From contig CAMFIY010000023.1 of assembly GCA_945952575.1 (NCBI GenBank), forward strand, positions 1-15,346: DNA of 15,346 nt. Direction: 5' to 3'. Position 1 is the first letter of the stretch, and each line of letters opens with the position of its first letter. The notes beneath the pieces were generated by a model, which was given only the letters and a program-made list of their open reading frames with translations, had not been told where the DNA came from and did no database searches. Source of the DNA: an uncultured Leucobacter sp. GTDB taxonomy: Bacteria > Actinomycetota > Actinomycetes > Actinomycetales > Microbacteriaceae. Below, in pieces: positions 1-6,151 of the stretch. Position numbers and translations under genes: made by a program.

Positions 1-54
1 TAAGGTGGAGTCCCCTTACGGGGACCGAGGGTTCAAATCCCTCCGTCTCCGCCA
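1..54 (+). tRNA. tRNA-Ser, 3' part (5' part outside window)
   Basis: The 3' portion of a class II tRNA. The long variable arm pairs GTCCCC (10-15) with GGGGAC (20-25) around a TTAC loop. The T arm pairs GAGGG (27-31) with CCCTC (39-43) around TTCAAAT. The 3' acceptor strand CGTCTCC (44-50) is followed by discriminator G51 and an encoded CCA (52-54). A long variable arm together with a G discriminator and CGTCTCC acceptor fits tRNA-Ser better than tRNA-Leu. The anticodon lies before the window, so the isoacceptor cannot be stated. An integrase gene directed at this end suggests it is the attB/attL core. Confidence 0.88.
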
Positions 55-60
55 CCCGTC

Positions 61-101
61 ATGGCCCGCGATCCCTTGTAAACACTGGGATCTCGGGCCA
101 T
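61..101. terminator. Strong hairpin between tRNA-Ser and integrase
   Basis: ATGGCCCGCGATCCC (61-75) pairs with GGGATCTCGGGCCAT (87-101) around an 11-nt loop, with a single mismatch in 15 pairs. It starts 6 bases after the tRNA CCA and sits downstream of both the tRNA (plus) and the integrase (minus). It could terminate transcription from either side, although there is no clear T tract. Alternatively it is part of the attachment-site architecture. Confidence 0.5.
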
Positions 102-313
102 AGGCTTCTCATAAAAACCCCACGTGGGTAAAAAATGGGTAAAGTCGCGCGGAATCGCCGCCGGAGTGCCAGCCGGGACGACAGCCGGCAAGCCGTCGGA
201 TCGGGCGCCGCTGGTCCCCTGATTTCGCACGATGCCGGCACCGCGAGGGGCGAGGCGCAGCGGGCAGTCGGGCACGCGCTCGGTGCGCCGGGATGTCGTG
301 GCGAGACTGGCGC
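102..313. other. Non-coding attachment-site region with paired direct repeats
   Basis: No convincing gene lies here. TGGGTAAA occurs at 125-132 and again at 136-143, a period of 11 bp, or one helical turn, just after a CCCACGTGGG palindrome (118-127). Tandem short repeats beside a tRNA attachment core, phased on the helix, are typical of arm-type binding sites for the N-terminal domain of a tyrosine integrase. The rest of the stretch is G+C-rich sequence downstream of the integrase stop and shows nothing recognisable. Confidence 0.4.
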
Positions 314-1453
314 CTACAGCCCGAGCCCGCCGCCGTTCGGAGGTGGCAGCTGGGTGGGCGCGGTGGCCGACGCGTGCGCGGCGCGATCGAGCGCGGTGGC
401 GACGTTGTCGAGGTCGTCGTCGAAGAGGTCGGAGTAGACGTCGAGCGTCATCGCGGCGGAGGTGTGTCCGAGCATTCGTTGGATGGTCTTGACGTTGGCG
501 CCCGACTGCACCGCGAGGGAGGCTGCGGTGTGGCGAAGGTCGTGCAGAGTCATGAGGGGGAGTGCCGCTTCGCGCAGCGCCGTCTTGAACCACGACTTGG
601 ATCCGTCGCTCGCGCGGGTGCGGCGCATGAAGCCGCCATCGGGCGCGGGAAAGATGAGCGCGTCGCGGCGCTGGCCGGCGACGGCGTTGGCGAGCTCGTC
701 GAGTATGAAGCGTGGAACGGGAACGGCGCGGGAGTCGTGGGACTTGGGCGTGCCCACGTGGAACTGTCCGTGGACCTCGACGGCGTTCCGTGAGATGTGC
801 AGCCGTCCACGGGCGAAGTCGATGTCTTCGACGCGCAGGGCTGCCATCTCACCCCACCGGATGCCGGTGTAGGCGAGCACGAGGACCAGGAGCCGGTGCA
901 CTCCGGAAGCGTCGGCCAGCCGGCGCACCTGCGCGTGGGTCAGGTAGCTGTGGCGCCGCTTCGTTTTGCGGGGGAGCGCGATGCGGCCTTTGCGCGCCGG
1001 GTTGATGGCGATGCGCCCGTCGTAGACGGCGTCGTCGAGGATGCTCGCGAGCACACCATAGGTGCGGATGGTGACGGTCGCACCCACCTCCTGGCTGAGG
1101 TCGGTGACCCAGGCGCGCACGTCGCTGTGCAGGATGTCGGCAACCGACCAGGCTCCCCACTTTGGCTGCACCCGGAGCCGCCAGGCAGTTTCCACAGGAG
1201 CAAACGACGACGGCTTCATCGAGTGGCGCTTGGACTCGAGCCAGGCGACTCCGAGATCATCGACCTTAATGCGCGCAGCCTGCGGGTCGACGAACCCGCC
1301 CTTCACACGGGCGGTCTCGATCTCCGCAAGCCAGAGCTCGGCGTCGCGCTTGCGAATGAAGCCGCGTTTGCCGCCGTGGGTCCCGTCCGGCTTCCGGTAG
1401 CGGACCAGGTAGCGCTTGCCGGTCTTGGTCTTGTAGGACTGGACGCTACCCAC
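314..1453 (-). CDS. int: Tyrosine recombinase / integrase
   Basis: Site-specific recombinase of 379 aa that would integrate and excise the element at the tRNA-Ser end. The N-terminus (about 1-60) resembles a small arm-DNA-binding domain (KTKTGKRYLVRYRKPDG). A SAM-like core-binding domain spans about 62-155 and the catalytic domain about 165-350. The full catalytic set is visible: R199 in AYTGIRWGE, K237 in GTPKS, H304 and R307 in LHDLRHT, H330 in MLGH, and nucleophile Y340 in LDVYSDLF. Length is normal for actinobacterial element integrases. The start is GTG at 1453. No Shine-Dalgarno (SD) sequence precedes it, but the upstream HTH gene ends at 1446 inside this gene, so translational coupling is likely. 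The gene reads toward the tRNA, as is usual for tRNA-integrated elements. Confidence 0.95.
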   Translation of the reverse strand: MGSVQSYKTKTGKRYLVRYRKPDGTHGGKRGFIRKRDAELWLAEIETARVKGGFVDPQAARIKVDDLGVAWLESKRHSMKPSSFAPVETAWRLRVQPKWGAWSVADILHSDVRAWVTDLSQEVGATVTIRTYGVLASILDDAVYDGRIAINPARKGRIALPRKTKRRHSYLTHAQVRRLADASGVHRLLVLVLAYTGIRWGEMAALRVEDIDFARGRLHISRNAVEVHGQFHVGTPKSHDSRAVPVPRFILDELANAVAGQRRDALIFPAPDGGFMRRTRASDGSKSWFKTALREAALPLMTLHDLRHTAASLAVQSGANVKTIQRMLGHTSAAMTLDVYSDLFDDDLDNVATALDRAAHASATAPTQLPPPNGGGLGL

Positions 1454-2036
1454 CCGCCGGTCGACCGGCGTGGAAGTTCATGCCCTTGAGGCGCCCGGCG
1501 GCGCGGGCGTCGATGATCCATGCGGATGCCGTGCGGTGCGGGATGCCGAGCTCGGCCTGGATCAGCTTCGCGGGCGGCAGCCCTGCGAGGGCGGCGGTGC
1601 CGTAGAGCAACTCGATGGCATCCATTCGTGCTTCGCTGACGCCGCGCTTGACGACCTCGGCAGCGACGGCTGGGGGCAGGATGCGTCCTTTGGCGGTGGT
1701 GAGCGCATCGACGCTGATCCAGGTCGCGAGGGGATCATCCTCGCGATCCAAGGTCAGAAAGATGCAGCGGGGTGCGGCGGCCTGCACGATCGCCTGGGTG
1801 CCGAGTTTCGCGACCGTCGGGTAGTTGACCTCGACGTCGTCGCGCAGTGCCGTGTGGGTCACCTCGCGCGTGACGTATCGGCCCTCCGCTTCGAGGTAGC
1901 TCGCGGTGAGCGACGTCCTGACGCCGGCGGCGTCATCCGAACGCGTCGCGACGAACGTCGGGACAATGCGCAGCGCGGACCCGACCGCCTGTGCGGCGTC
2001 GCGCCAGGTGATGTCCTGACCATCGGGTGTTCTCAC
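1446..2036 (-). CDS. HTH protein coupled to integrase
   Basis: Predicted DNA-binding protein of about 196 aa. The C-terminal third contains a helix-turn-helix: a helical stretch (AIELLYGTAALAGLPPAKL), then QAELGIPHRTASAWIIDARAAGRL. This matches the pattern of actinobacterial proteins whose C-terminal HTH reads as HFG(I/V)SRSTAxRxIRxAR. The N-terminal part is an unrecognised mixed alpha/beta region. The frame is open from a GTG at 2048, but SD sequence GGGAGGTGAAGG (about 2042-2053) overlaps that codon and is properly spaced only for the GTG at 2036, which is used here. Its stop overlaps the integrase start by 8 bases, so the two form an operon. A role in controlling integrase or excision is inferred from context only. 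Confidence 0.8.
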   Translation of the reverse strand: MRTPDGQDITWRDAAQAVGSALRIVPTFVATRSDDAAGVRTSLTASYLEAEGRYVTREVTHTALRDDVEVNYPTVAKLGTQAIVQAAAPRCIFLTLDREDDPLATWISVDALTTAKGRILPPAVAAEVVKRGVSEARMDAIELLYGTAALAGLPPAKLIQAELGIPHRTASAWIIDARAAGRLKGMNFHAGRPAGG

Positions 2037-2115
2037 GTCGACCTTCACCTCCCTAGTTTGCCTAACCGCGCGGCGCTTTCACATTCGCCTCTTGTAAAGA
2101 GTAGCAGATAGTGCT

Positions 2116-2153
2116 TCACTCGTGTCTAACCAATCCGAACATGACACGAGAGA
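2116..2153. promoter_or_regulatory. Inverted repeat upstream of the HTH-redoxin operon
   Basis: CTCGTGTC (2119-2126) and GACACGAG (2143-2150) are perfect inverted copies. They extend to 11-bp arms (2116-2126 and 2143-2153) with one mismatch and a 16-bp spacer. The right arm runs into the SD region (GAGAGGTG) of the gene starting at 2162. It lies in the only gap between the divergent integrase/HTH and redoxin operons, where an operator for one of the two HTH proteins would be expected. It could also be an mRNA hairpin hiding the ribosome site. Confidence 0.45.
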
Positions 2154-2161
2154 GGTGAATC

Positions 2162-2413
2162 ATGGTCAGTGTTCTTCAGTTGCACGTGGAGGATCCCGAG
2201 CACACGTTCCTGACGCCCCAGGAGCTTGCCGAGCAGCTCGGTCTGTGTGTGAGCAGGCTCAGCGCGTGGCGACAGCACGGGGGAGGGCCGGCGTTCGTGA
2301 AGCTGGGTCGCTCCGTCATCTACAAGGTGGCCGACATCGAGCGGTGGCTCGACGCGTCCACGCGCTCGAGCACCTCGGACGCCCCGGCGCCTCGTGGGAG
2401 GCGAGTGCCATGA
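2162..2413 (+). CDS. Excisionase-like HTH protein
   Basis: An 83-aa protein with a MerR/excisionase-type winged HTH at about 16-66: FLTPQELAEQLGLCVSRLSAWR, then GGGPAFVKLGRSVIYKVADIERWL. The LTPQELAEQL helix, the GGGPxFVKLGRxVxY wing and the final DIERWL are hallmarks of HTH_17 / Xis-family proteins of actinobacterial mobile elements. The ATG at 2162 has a good SD, GAGAGGTG, ending about 5 bases upstream. Its stop overlaps the next ATG (ATGA, 2410-2413). A role as excisionase or recombination directionality factor is likely from size, family and position divergent from the integrase, but a simple regulator is possible. Confidence 0.85.
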   Translation: MVSVLQLHVEDPEHTFLTPQELAEQLGLCVSRLSAWRQHGGGPAFVKLGRSVIYKVADIERWLDASTRSSTSDAPAPRGRRVP

Positions 2414-2673
2414 GAGGCGTGGTGCTCTTCTCCGCGGGTGAAGAGTGTCAGGGCTGCCGGCTCACCCGGATGTGCATGGATGCCGCCGGCATCCCGTACC
2501 GCGACATCGACCTCACCGACCCGGCCAACGCGCGGTACCTCGTCTACGTCACCCGCGTCCTCGGGCACGCATCCGCGCCGGTCGTGGTGGTCGACGATGA
2601 TCGCCATTGGTCGGGGTTCCGCCCGGACCTGATCTCTGAGCTGCACAGCAGTGGGACGGGGATGTCGCGATGA
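2410..2673 (+). CDS. NrdH-like glutaredoxin
   Basis: An 87-aa thioredoxin-fold redoxin. It shows the CxxC active site C13-Q-G-C16, a cis-proline (P57) in HASAPVVVVDD, and the C-terminal HWSGFRPDLI (about 66-75) that marks NrdH and mycoredoxin-type proteins. NrdH donates electrons to class Ib ribonucleotide reductase, but no reductase genes are nearby. In this element it may instead act in redox control or support nucleotide supply during transfer; that is inference. It overlaps both neighbours as ATGA (2410-2413 and 2670-2673), so it is translated with them. Small redoxins of this type are common in actinobacterial phages and integrative elements. Confidence 0.9.
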   Translation: MRGVVLFSAGEECQGCRLTRMCMDAAGIPYRDIDLTDPANARYLVYVTRVLGHASAPVVVVDDDRHWSGFRPDLISELHSSGTGMSR

Positions 2674-3560
2674 CCGACGAGCCCCTCGCCGACGACATCG
2701 CACAGGCGGAAGCACTCGTCGCGCGGTTGCGCGCGCAGCTCGGCCGGCTCAACGGTGAGCAGGAAGAAGCGCGGCGTGAAGCGCGCCGGGCATATTCGCG
2801 CGCGTACTACGCCGCCCACCGTGACGAGCAGCGCGCGTACCAGAAGCAGCAGCGCGAGAAGCGCAAGCAGGCCGACCCGGAGCGGTATCGTGCGCAGCGC
2901 CGCGACGCCCGGCGACGGTGGGAGGCGGGGCACCGCGACGAGCTCAATGCTGCCAATCGCAAGCGCTACCGGGCGAACCGCGTCGAGGTGACGGAGGTCA
3001 GGCGGCAGAAGTACTGGGCCGACCCGGAGACGGCGCGTCGCAAGCGCCGCGAGTCCTATGCAGCGCAGAAGGCGCGAACTGCCGAGGTCGAGGCGGCGCT
3101 TCCTCCGAGCGCGACGTATCGAGCCGAGGTGGGGATGCCGGTGTCCCGACTGCATCCCGTGGCTTCGCAAACGAAGCGGCGCAACCTGGCAGAGGCCGCC
3201 GCGTTCTTCGCGCGGCCGCGGAGTGAAGCGGAGCTGAGCCGCATCCGCACCGAAGGTGAGACGCCTCCGGAACTGCTGGCTGCATGGGAGCGAGACTCCC
3301 GCCGGGCACGCGCGGCATACCACCTCGCGACGCAGGGCGAAGAACTCGCACGGCTTCACGCCGAGCTCGCTCGCCTCGAGAAGCGTCGCAACCCGGGGCC
3401 GCGTGCCCAGCGCGAGGCCGAGGAGGCCCGCCTCGACGCCATCGGCCGCCAGGTCAACGACCGCCTGCGTCTGCGTGATGCGCGCCCCGTCCAAACGGTC
3501 GACCCGGCCGCACCCCACCTCTACCTCATCCAGCACAACCAGACAGGACTCCAGCGATGA
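2670..3560 (+). CDS. Arg/Tyr-rich coiled-coil protein, unknown function
   Basis: A 296-aa, very basic, almost wholly helical soluble protein. Residues 10-40 form a coiled coil (QAEALVARLRAQLGRL). Residues 40-135 hold a degenerate repeat in which an aromatic is followed by A/R-rich helix and then a break with His, Asn or Asp-Pro: AYYAAHRDE, ADPERYRAQ, WEAGHRDEL, RYRANRVEV, YWADPETAR. Such repeats occur beside HNH or endonuclease VII domains in phage proteins, but no nuclease domain is seen here. A second coiled coil lies at about 205-270. There is no signal peptide or membrane segment. The gene overlaps its neighbours as ATGA on both sides. A DNA- or RNA-binding scaffold role is a guess from charge. 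Confidence 0.8.
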   Translation: MTDEPLADDIAQAEALVARLRAQLGRLNGEQEEARREARRAYSRAYYAAHRDEQRAYQKQQREKRKQADPERYRAQRRDARRRWEAGHRDELNAANRKRYRANRVEVTEVRRQKYWADPETARRKRRESYAAQKARTAEVEAALPPSATYRAEVGMPVSRLHPVASQTKRRNLAEAAAFFARPRSEAELSRIRTEGETPPELLAAWERDSRRARAAYHLATQGEELARLHAELARLEKRRNPGPRAQREAEEARLDAIGRQVNDRLRLRDARPVQTVDPAAPHLYLIQHNQTGLQR

Positions 3561-3832
3561 ACACCACAACCGAATCCATCCAGCTCGACCGGGCCGTGGC
3601 GGAGGCGGTCATCTACCGCGTCGCCCTGAGCGCCTTCACGTACTTCCCCGGCAGGGAGGACCACGAACCCGGCTACTCACTCGCCGAAGACATCGACTGG
3701 TGCCTCGCACTGATCCCGCTCGTCGACCGCATCCGGAACCGCGGTCTGCGCGCGCAGGTCGAGCACGTGATCACCCATCCCGACGCGGATCGTCAGGCAT
3801 TCATGCTCGCGATCCTCAATCTCACAAGTTAG
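3557..3832 (+). CDS. Small hypothetical protein
   Basis: A 91-aa, mildly acidic, predicted helical soluble protein that I do not recognise. It contains DRAVAEAVIYRVALSAFTYF (11-30) and then an acidic stretch around EDIDWCLALIPLVDRIRNRG. It starts at ATG 3557 overlapping the coiled-coil gene's stop, so it belongs to the same operon. No catalytic motif is visible. It ends at TAG 3830-3832, where the SD of the next ORF begins. Confidence 0.75.
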   Translation: MNTTTESIQLDRAVAEAVIYRVALSAFTYFPGREDHEPGYSLAEDIDWCLALIPLVDRIRNRGLRAQVEHVITHPDADRQAFMLAILNLTS

Positions 3833-3841
3833 GAGCAGCAG

Positions 3842-4048
3842 ATGCGCGCGAGCGTCTTCCTGGCCCGCCATCGTGGCTCCGCCGACGCGCTCCGGAAGGG
3901 GCTTTCGCGGCATATCCTCCCTCGCTGCGCTCAGTCCGGTATTCCACGGTCCCCTTCACTCCGCCCGCCTCTGTCGCTCTCGAGGCTGGGTACCAGGCAG
4001 ACGCCACCAGTGCAGTCACGTTCGAAACAGCCCCGGTGCGCCGAATGA
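3842..4048 (+). CDS. Possible small basic ORF (doubtful)
   Basis: A 68-codon frame, ATG 3842 to TGA 4048. In its favour is an excellent SD, AGGAG at 3831-3835 with 6-nt spacing, and a stop that overlaps the next ATG (4045), like the other junctions of this operon. Against it, the product is Arg/Ser/Pro-rich, resembles out-of-frame translation of G+C-rich DNA, and has no recognisable domain. One alternative is that the SD belongs to a longer gene reaching the membrane protein below through a frameshift: the +2 frame over 3904-4044 is also open. Confidence 0.35.
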   Translation: MRASVFLARHRGSADALRKGLSRHILPRCAQSGIPRSPSLRPPLSLSRLGTRQTPPVQSRSKQPRCAE

Positions 4049-4263
4049 TGGATAAATTTCTCACGATGGATGCCGGAAAGGTGATCATCCTCGCGGTGAG
4101 CGTGGTCGGACTGATCTCCGTGATCGTGACAGTCCGTGCCGTCACCCGCGCAAACCTGCGGCGGGCGTGTTCCGCCGCGCTCGCCGGCGCGGCGTGCATC
4201 ACCATCGCAGCTATCGGCGCCACCTGGCTCGGGCTCGACGCGCTTCGGGCGCTGGCCGGCTGA
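4045..4263 (+). CDS. Small two-helix membrane protein
   Basis: A 72-aa protein with two hydrophobic helices, about 12-31 (KVIILAVSVVGLISVIVTV) and 45-66 (AALAGAACITIAAIGATWLGL), separated by a short basic loop (TRANLRRAC). Size and layout recall VirB2/TrbC-type pilins and other small proteins of conjugation operons, but no processing signal is evident and the similarity is only in shape. In-frame ATG codons lie at 4045 and 4048, and a GTG at 4036 is another choice. The frame stays open further upstream, so a longer product is possible. It is the last gene of the plus-strand operon and converges on the zeta-like gene with 11 bases between stops. Confidence 0.65.
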   Translation: MMDKFLTMDAGKVIILAVSVVGLISVIVTVRAVTRANLRRACSAALAGAACITIAAIGATWLGLDALRALAG

Positions 4264-4274
4264 GCGCGTGAGGT

Positions 4275-5276
4275 TCAGCGGGAAAGGCCGATCGTAACGT
4301 CGGGCGCGGTGATCGACGGTGCTGCCGCGTCGACCAACGTGGGCCCGGCGGCACGGCGCAACCGGTCAGCTCGCTCAGCAATGGCAACCGATGCGTTGGC
4401 ACGGGCGAGGGACTCCGGCGGCAGGACAATCCGCGGGAGCACCTCCTCCACGGCGATTCCCTGCAGCTCAAGGAGCACGTCAACGGTTGACCGGTCTAGT
4501 GAGTCAGCAGTGATCGCGTAATCGGTCGCTGCGCGGAGCTCGGACAGCCAGCGCATCGCGGACGCATTCGTCATCGGAGTCGAGTGGGCCGCGATGAGCG
4601 TTCGGCTTGCCCCCGCGAATGCGCGTTCATCGGACCGGGCTGCGTCGAACAAGACCGTCCCGGCGTCATCGAACAGGCTGAGCTGATCGACCGCGGGAGT
4701 GGCCTCCAGGCCGCCGACAAGGGCCCTAACCGCGTTCCACGACTCGTCATGCGCCGAGAGGGCTGGGGGAGTGCTGGTGCGTCCCGCGCGTCTCTCCAAG
4801 AGGTGGCCTGAGGCAGCGGCGAGGAGACTCTGCGCTCGCGGCGTCGCTACGACGATTACCCGGATGGCGAAGCCGCCGCGGGAGAACGACTCAGCCAGCC
4901 GCAGCGCCGTAGAGGGTGAGCTGATCGATGTCTCCACGATGAGCGAGCGAGCCGTCTCACGCGCGTGTGTGAGTGCCTGCGCAGCCCAATACGCGGCTGG
5001 TTCAGACAGCAACGTCAGTGCGCGCGGCGAGCGTGACCGAACGAGGTCCGGGTAGCGCGGATGGAGCGCCTGCAGGGTGTCGGCACTGATCACTGCGCTG
5101 TCGGGAGCGTCAGATAGCACTCGGCTCGTTGCGCGAGGTGATCCGGAGCCGGGTTGACCGGTGACCACGGTGAGTGTGGGAGCAGGCGAGGCGTGTGCGT
5201 CCCCGAAGATGACCGGCAAGATGCGGCGCTCGAGCAGGTCACGCTGCTGCTCGTCGGTGAGTGACAGCTCAGCCAC
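4275..5276 (-). CDS. Zeta-toxin-like kinase, Walker A lysine missing
   Basis: About 333 aa, related to zeta/PezT toxins, which phosphorylate UDP-N-acetylglucosamine and block wall synthesis. The visible zeta order is: beta strand TLTVVTG, P-loop GQPGSGS (40-46), ISADTLQALHPRY with the presumed catalytic D66 and H72-P73, LIVETSISSPSTALRLAE with substrate-binding E115, then RTSTPPALSAHD. The P-loop should end GK(S/T), but residue 46 is Ser (TCA, codon at 5139-5141). This loss of the phosphate-binding Lys should cripple the kinase. The chosen GTG at 5276 overlaps the upstream partner gene by 8 bases; the frame is open to 5546, but those extra residues look out-of-frame. The C-terminal 120 residues are helical and unassigned. 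Confidence 0.8.
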   Translation of the reverse strand: MAELSLTDEQQRDLLERRILPVIFGDAHASPAPTLTVVTGQPGSGSPRATSRVLSDAPDSAVISADTLQALHPRYPDLVRSRSPRALTLLSEPAAYWAAQALTHARETARSLIVETSISSPSTALRLAESFSRGGFAIRVIVVATPRAQSLLAAASGHLLERRAGRTSTPPALSAHDESWNAVRALVGGLEATPAVDQLSLFDDAGTVLFDAARSDERAFAGASRTLIAAHSTPMTNASAMRWLSELRAATDYAITADSLDRSTVDVLLELQGIAVEEVLPRIVLPPESLARANASVAIAERADRLRRAAGPTLVDAAAPSITAPDVTIGLSR

Positions 5277-5508
5277 GATCGGCCGATCGCAGTTCGGTGA
5301 GGCGCTCGTCAAATCGCTCCCGTGCAGCATCCACGGCAGCGCGATCGAACCCGTCGACGGAACGTGCGTCTTGAAGCACATCGCGCGCTTCTGAGAGCGC
5401 TGGTCCAGATGTGCTGAGCAGCAGCGAAGCGACGGCATTCGCTGTTGCACGCATCTGCGTGTACGCGGCCGAGTCGCCCGCCCGCCATGCTGACCTCTCG
5501 ACCGGCAT
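5269..5508 (-). CDS. Probable antitoxin partner of the zeta-like protein
   Basis: A 79-aa, charged, helical protein (MPVERSAWRAGDSAAYTQ and onward) with no motif I can name. The reason for calling it an antitoxin is its position. It directly precedes the zeta-like gene, overlaps it by 8 bases (5269-5276), and has a strong SD, AGGAGG at 5513-5518, 4 bases before ATG 5508. The toxin gene has no SD of its own. This is the classical arrangement for coupled expression, and epsilon-type partners are of similar size. No DNA-binding fold is apparent. Confidence 0.75.
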   Translation of the reverse strand: MPVERSAWRAGDSAAYTQMRATANAVASLLLSTSGPALSEARDVLQDARSVDGFDRAAVDAARERFDERLTELRSADRG

Positions 5509-5524
5509 CCTGCCTCCTGGCTGA

Positions 5525-5543
5525 AGTTTATCGGCGAACCGAT
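5525..5543 (-). promoter_or_regulatory. Candidate promoter and operator of the zeta module
   Basis: On the minus strand a TANNNT-type -10 box, TAAACT (5530-5525), lies 16 bases before the antitoxin ATG. It abuts a small palindrome, ATCGG-TTCG-CCGAT (5543-5530), with perfect 5-bp arms. A palindrome touching the -10 would suit autoregulation. No clear -35 is seen. Confidence 0.35.
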
Positions 5544-5565
5544 CACGGGCGTCGCTGCCTCTGCT

Positions 5566-5951
5566 TCAGCCCAGGGTCGCTCCTTTTCTCCGGTTGCACG
5601 GGGCGCACAAGAGCTGAAGGTTCCGCATGGTGTTGGCTCCTCCCAACGAAAGCGGAATGATGTGGTCCAGTTCGAGCTCCTTCTGGCTATGGCAGTCGAT
5701 GCACCGGCCTTGATCCCGCTGCCACACTGCGAGCTTGACGTCCTGCGGGATCGGCTCGCGGCGGACCTTTCGATCGAGCTCCTCTGTCATAGCCTGCAGG
5801 GCGTGGCGCCCGCTCCAGTTGGAGCCGTTGACGGTTAGCCTGCTCGCTCACGAGGGCGCGAACGTCTGCCGATGTGAGCGCGAAATCATCGGTCAGGTAG
5901 GTCTTCTCCTGAAAGAGCCACACGTGGCTGAGGAAGTGGACGCCGATCTCT
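5566..5951 (-). pseudogene. HNH endonuclease, frameshifted
   Basis: The downstream part, readable from ATG 5790 (74 aa), holds a complete HNH module: zinc pairs C30-x2-C33 and C62-x2-C65, LELDHIIPL with H43, GGANTMRNLQLL with N57, and CNRRKG. Immediately upstream, another frame (GTG 5923) gives a plausible N-terminus, YLTDDFALTSADVRALVSEQ, ending at RLQLERA. The HNH frame, read upstream of its ATG, supplies the matching continuation HALQAM. The two join if one C is removed near 5804-5809, so a one-base insertion probably split the gene. The N-terminal frame is open back to a TAA at 5951. A shortened HNH protein from 5790 could still be made, but its SD is poor. The gene lies 57 bases upstream of the antitoxin on the same strand. 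Confidence 0.65.
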
Positions 5952-5953
5952 TA

Positions 5954-6151
5954 GGGCGCCGATCCGAAAGAGTCCGCCTCGCGACGAGCCGCAGCGTCCC
6001 AATACTCGCTCGGGAGTCGCTTCGCGAAATCGTTCGGGAGACGCGCTGGCTCCTGATTCGAAATCGCAACGAACGGCGCGCTCCTATCCGCGCGCTAACC
6101 GTTGACGGGGGCCAGCGGTCGGTAGACGATGTCTCCGGGCTGGCGCTGGGG
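5954..6151 (-). pseudogene. Gene remnants next to the IS island
   Basis: Two open stretches lie in one minus frame, separated by TAG. The first, beside the IS end, reads QPGDIVYRPLAPVNG with strongly G/C third positions, as in real coding DNA, and then stops. The second reads NDFAKRLPSEYWDAAARREA and ends at TAA 5951-5953. Neither has a start codon, and the first begins directly at the IS junction. They look like the 3' end of a gene cut by the insertion or by an IS-mediated deletion, followed by decayed sequence. No family is recognisable. Confidence 0.4.

Noticed and set aside
797..2111. Long plus-strand frames (797-1489 and 1470-2111) opposite integrase and HTH genes
   Set aside because: They are antisense to genes with clear motifs, contain no domains, and their starts have no ribosome sites.
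2544..3569. 341-codon minus-strand frame opposite the coiled-coil gene
   Set aside because: The plus-strand genes are locked together by ATGA overlaps and SDs; this frame is Leu/Arg-rich shadow sequence.
5277..5546. Extended N-terminus of the zeta-like protein (frame open to 5546)
   Set aside because: This stretch overlaps the antitoxin gene, which has a strong SD, and its translation is Arg/Cys/Ser-rich without resemblance to zeta proteins.
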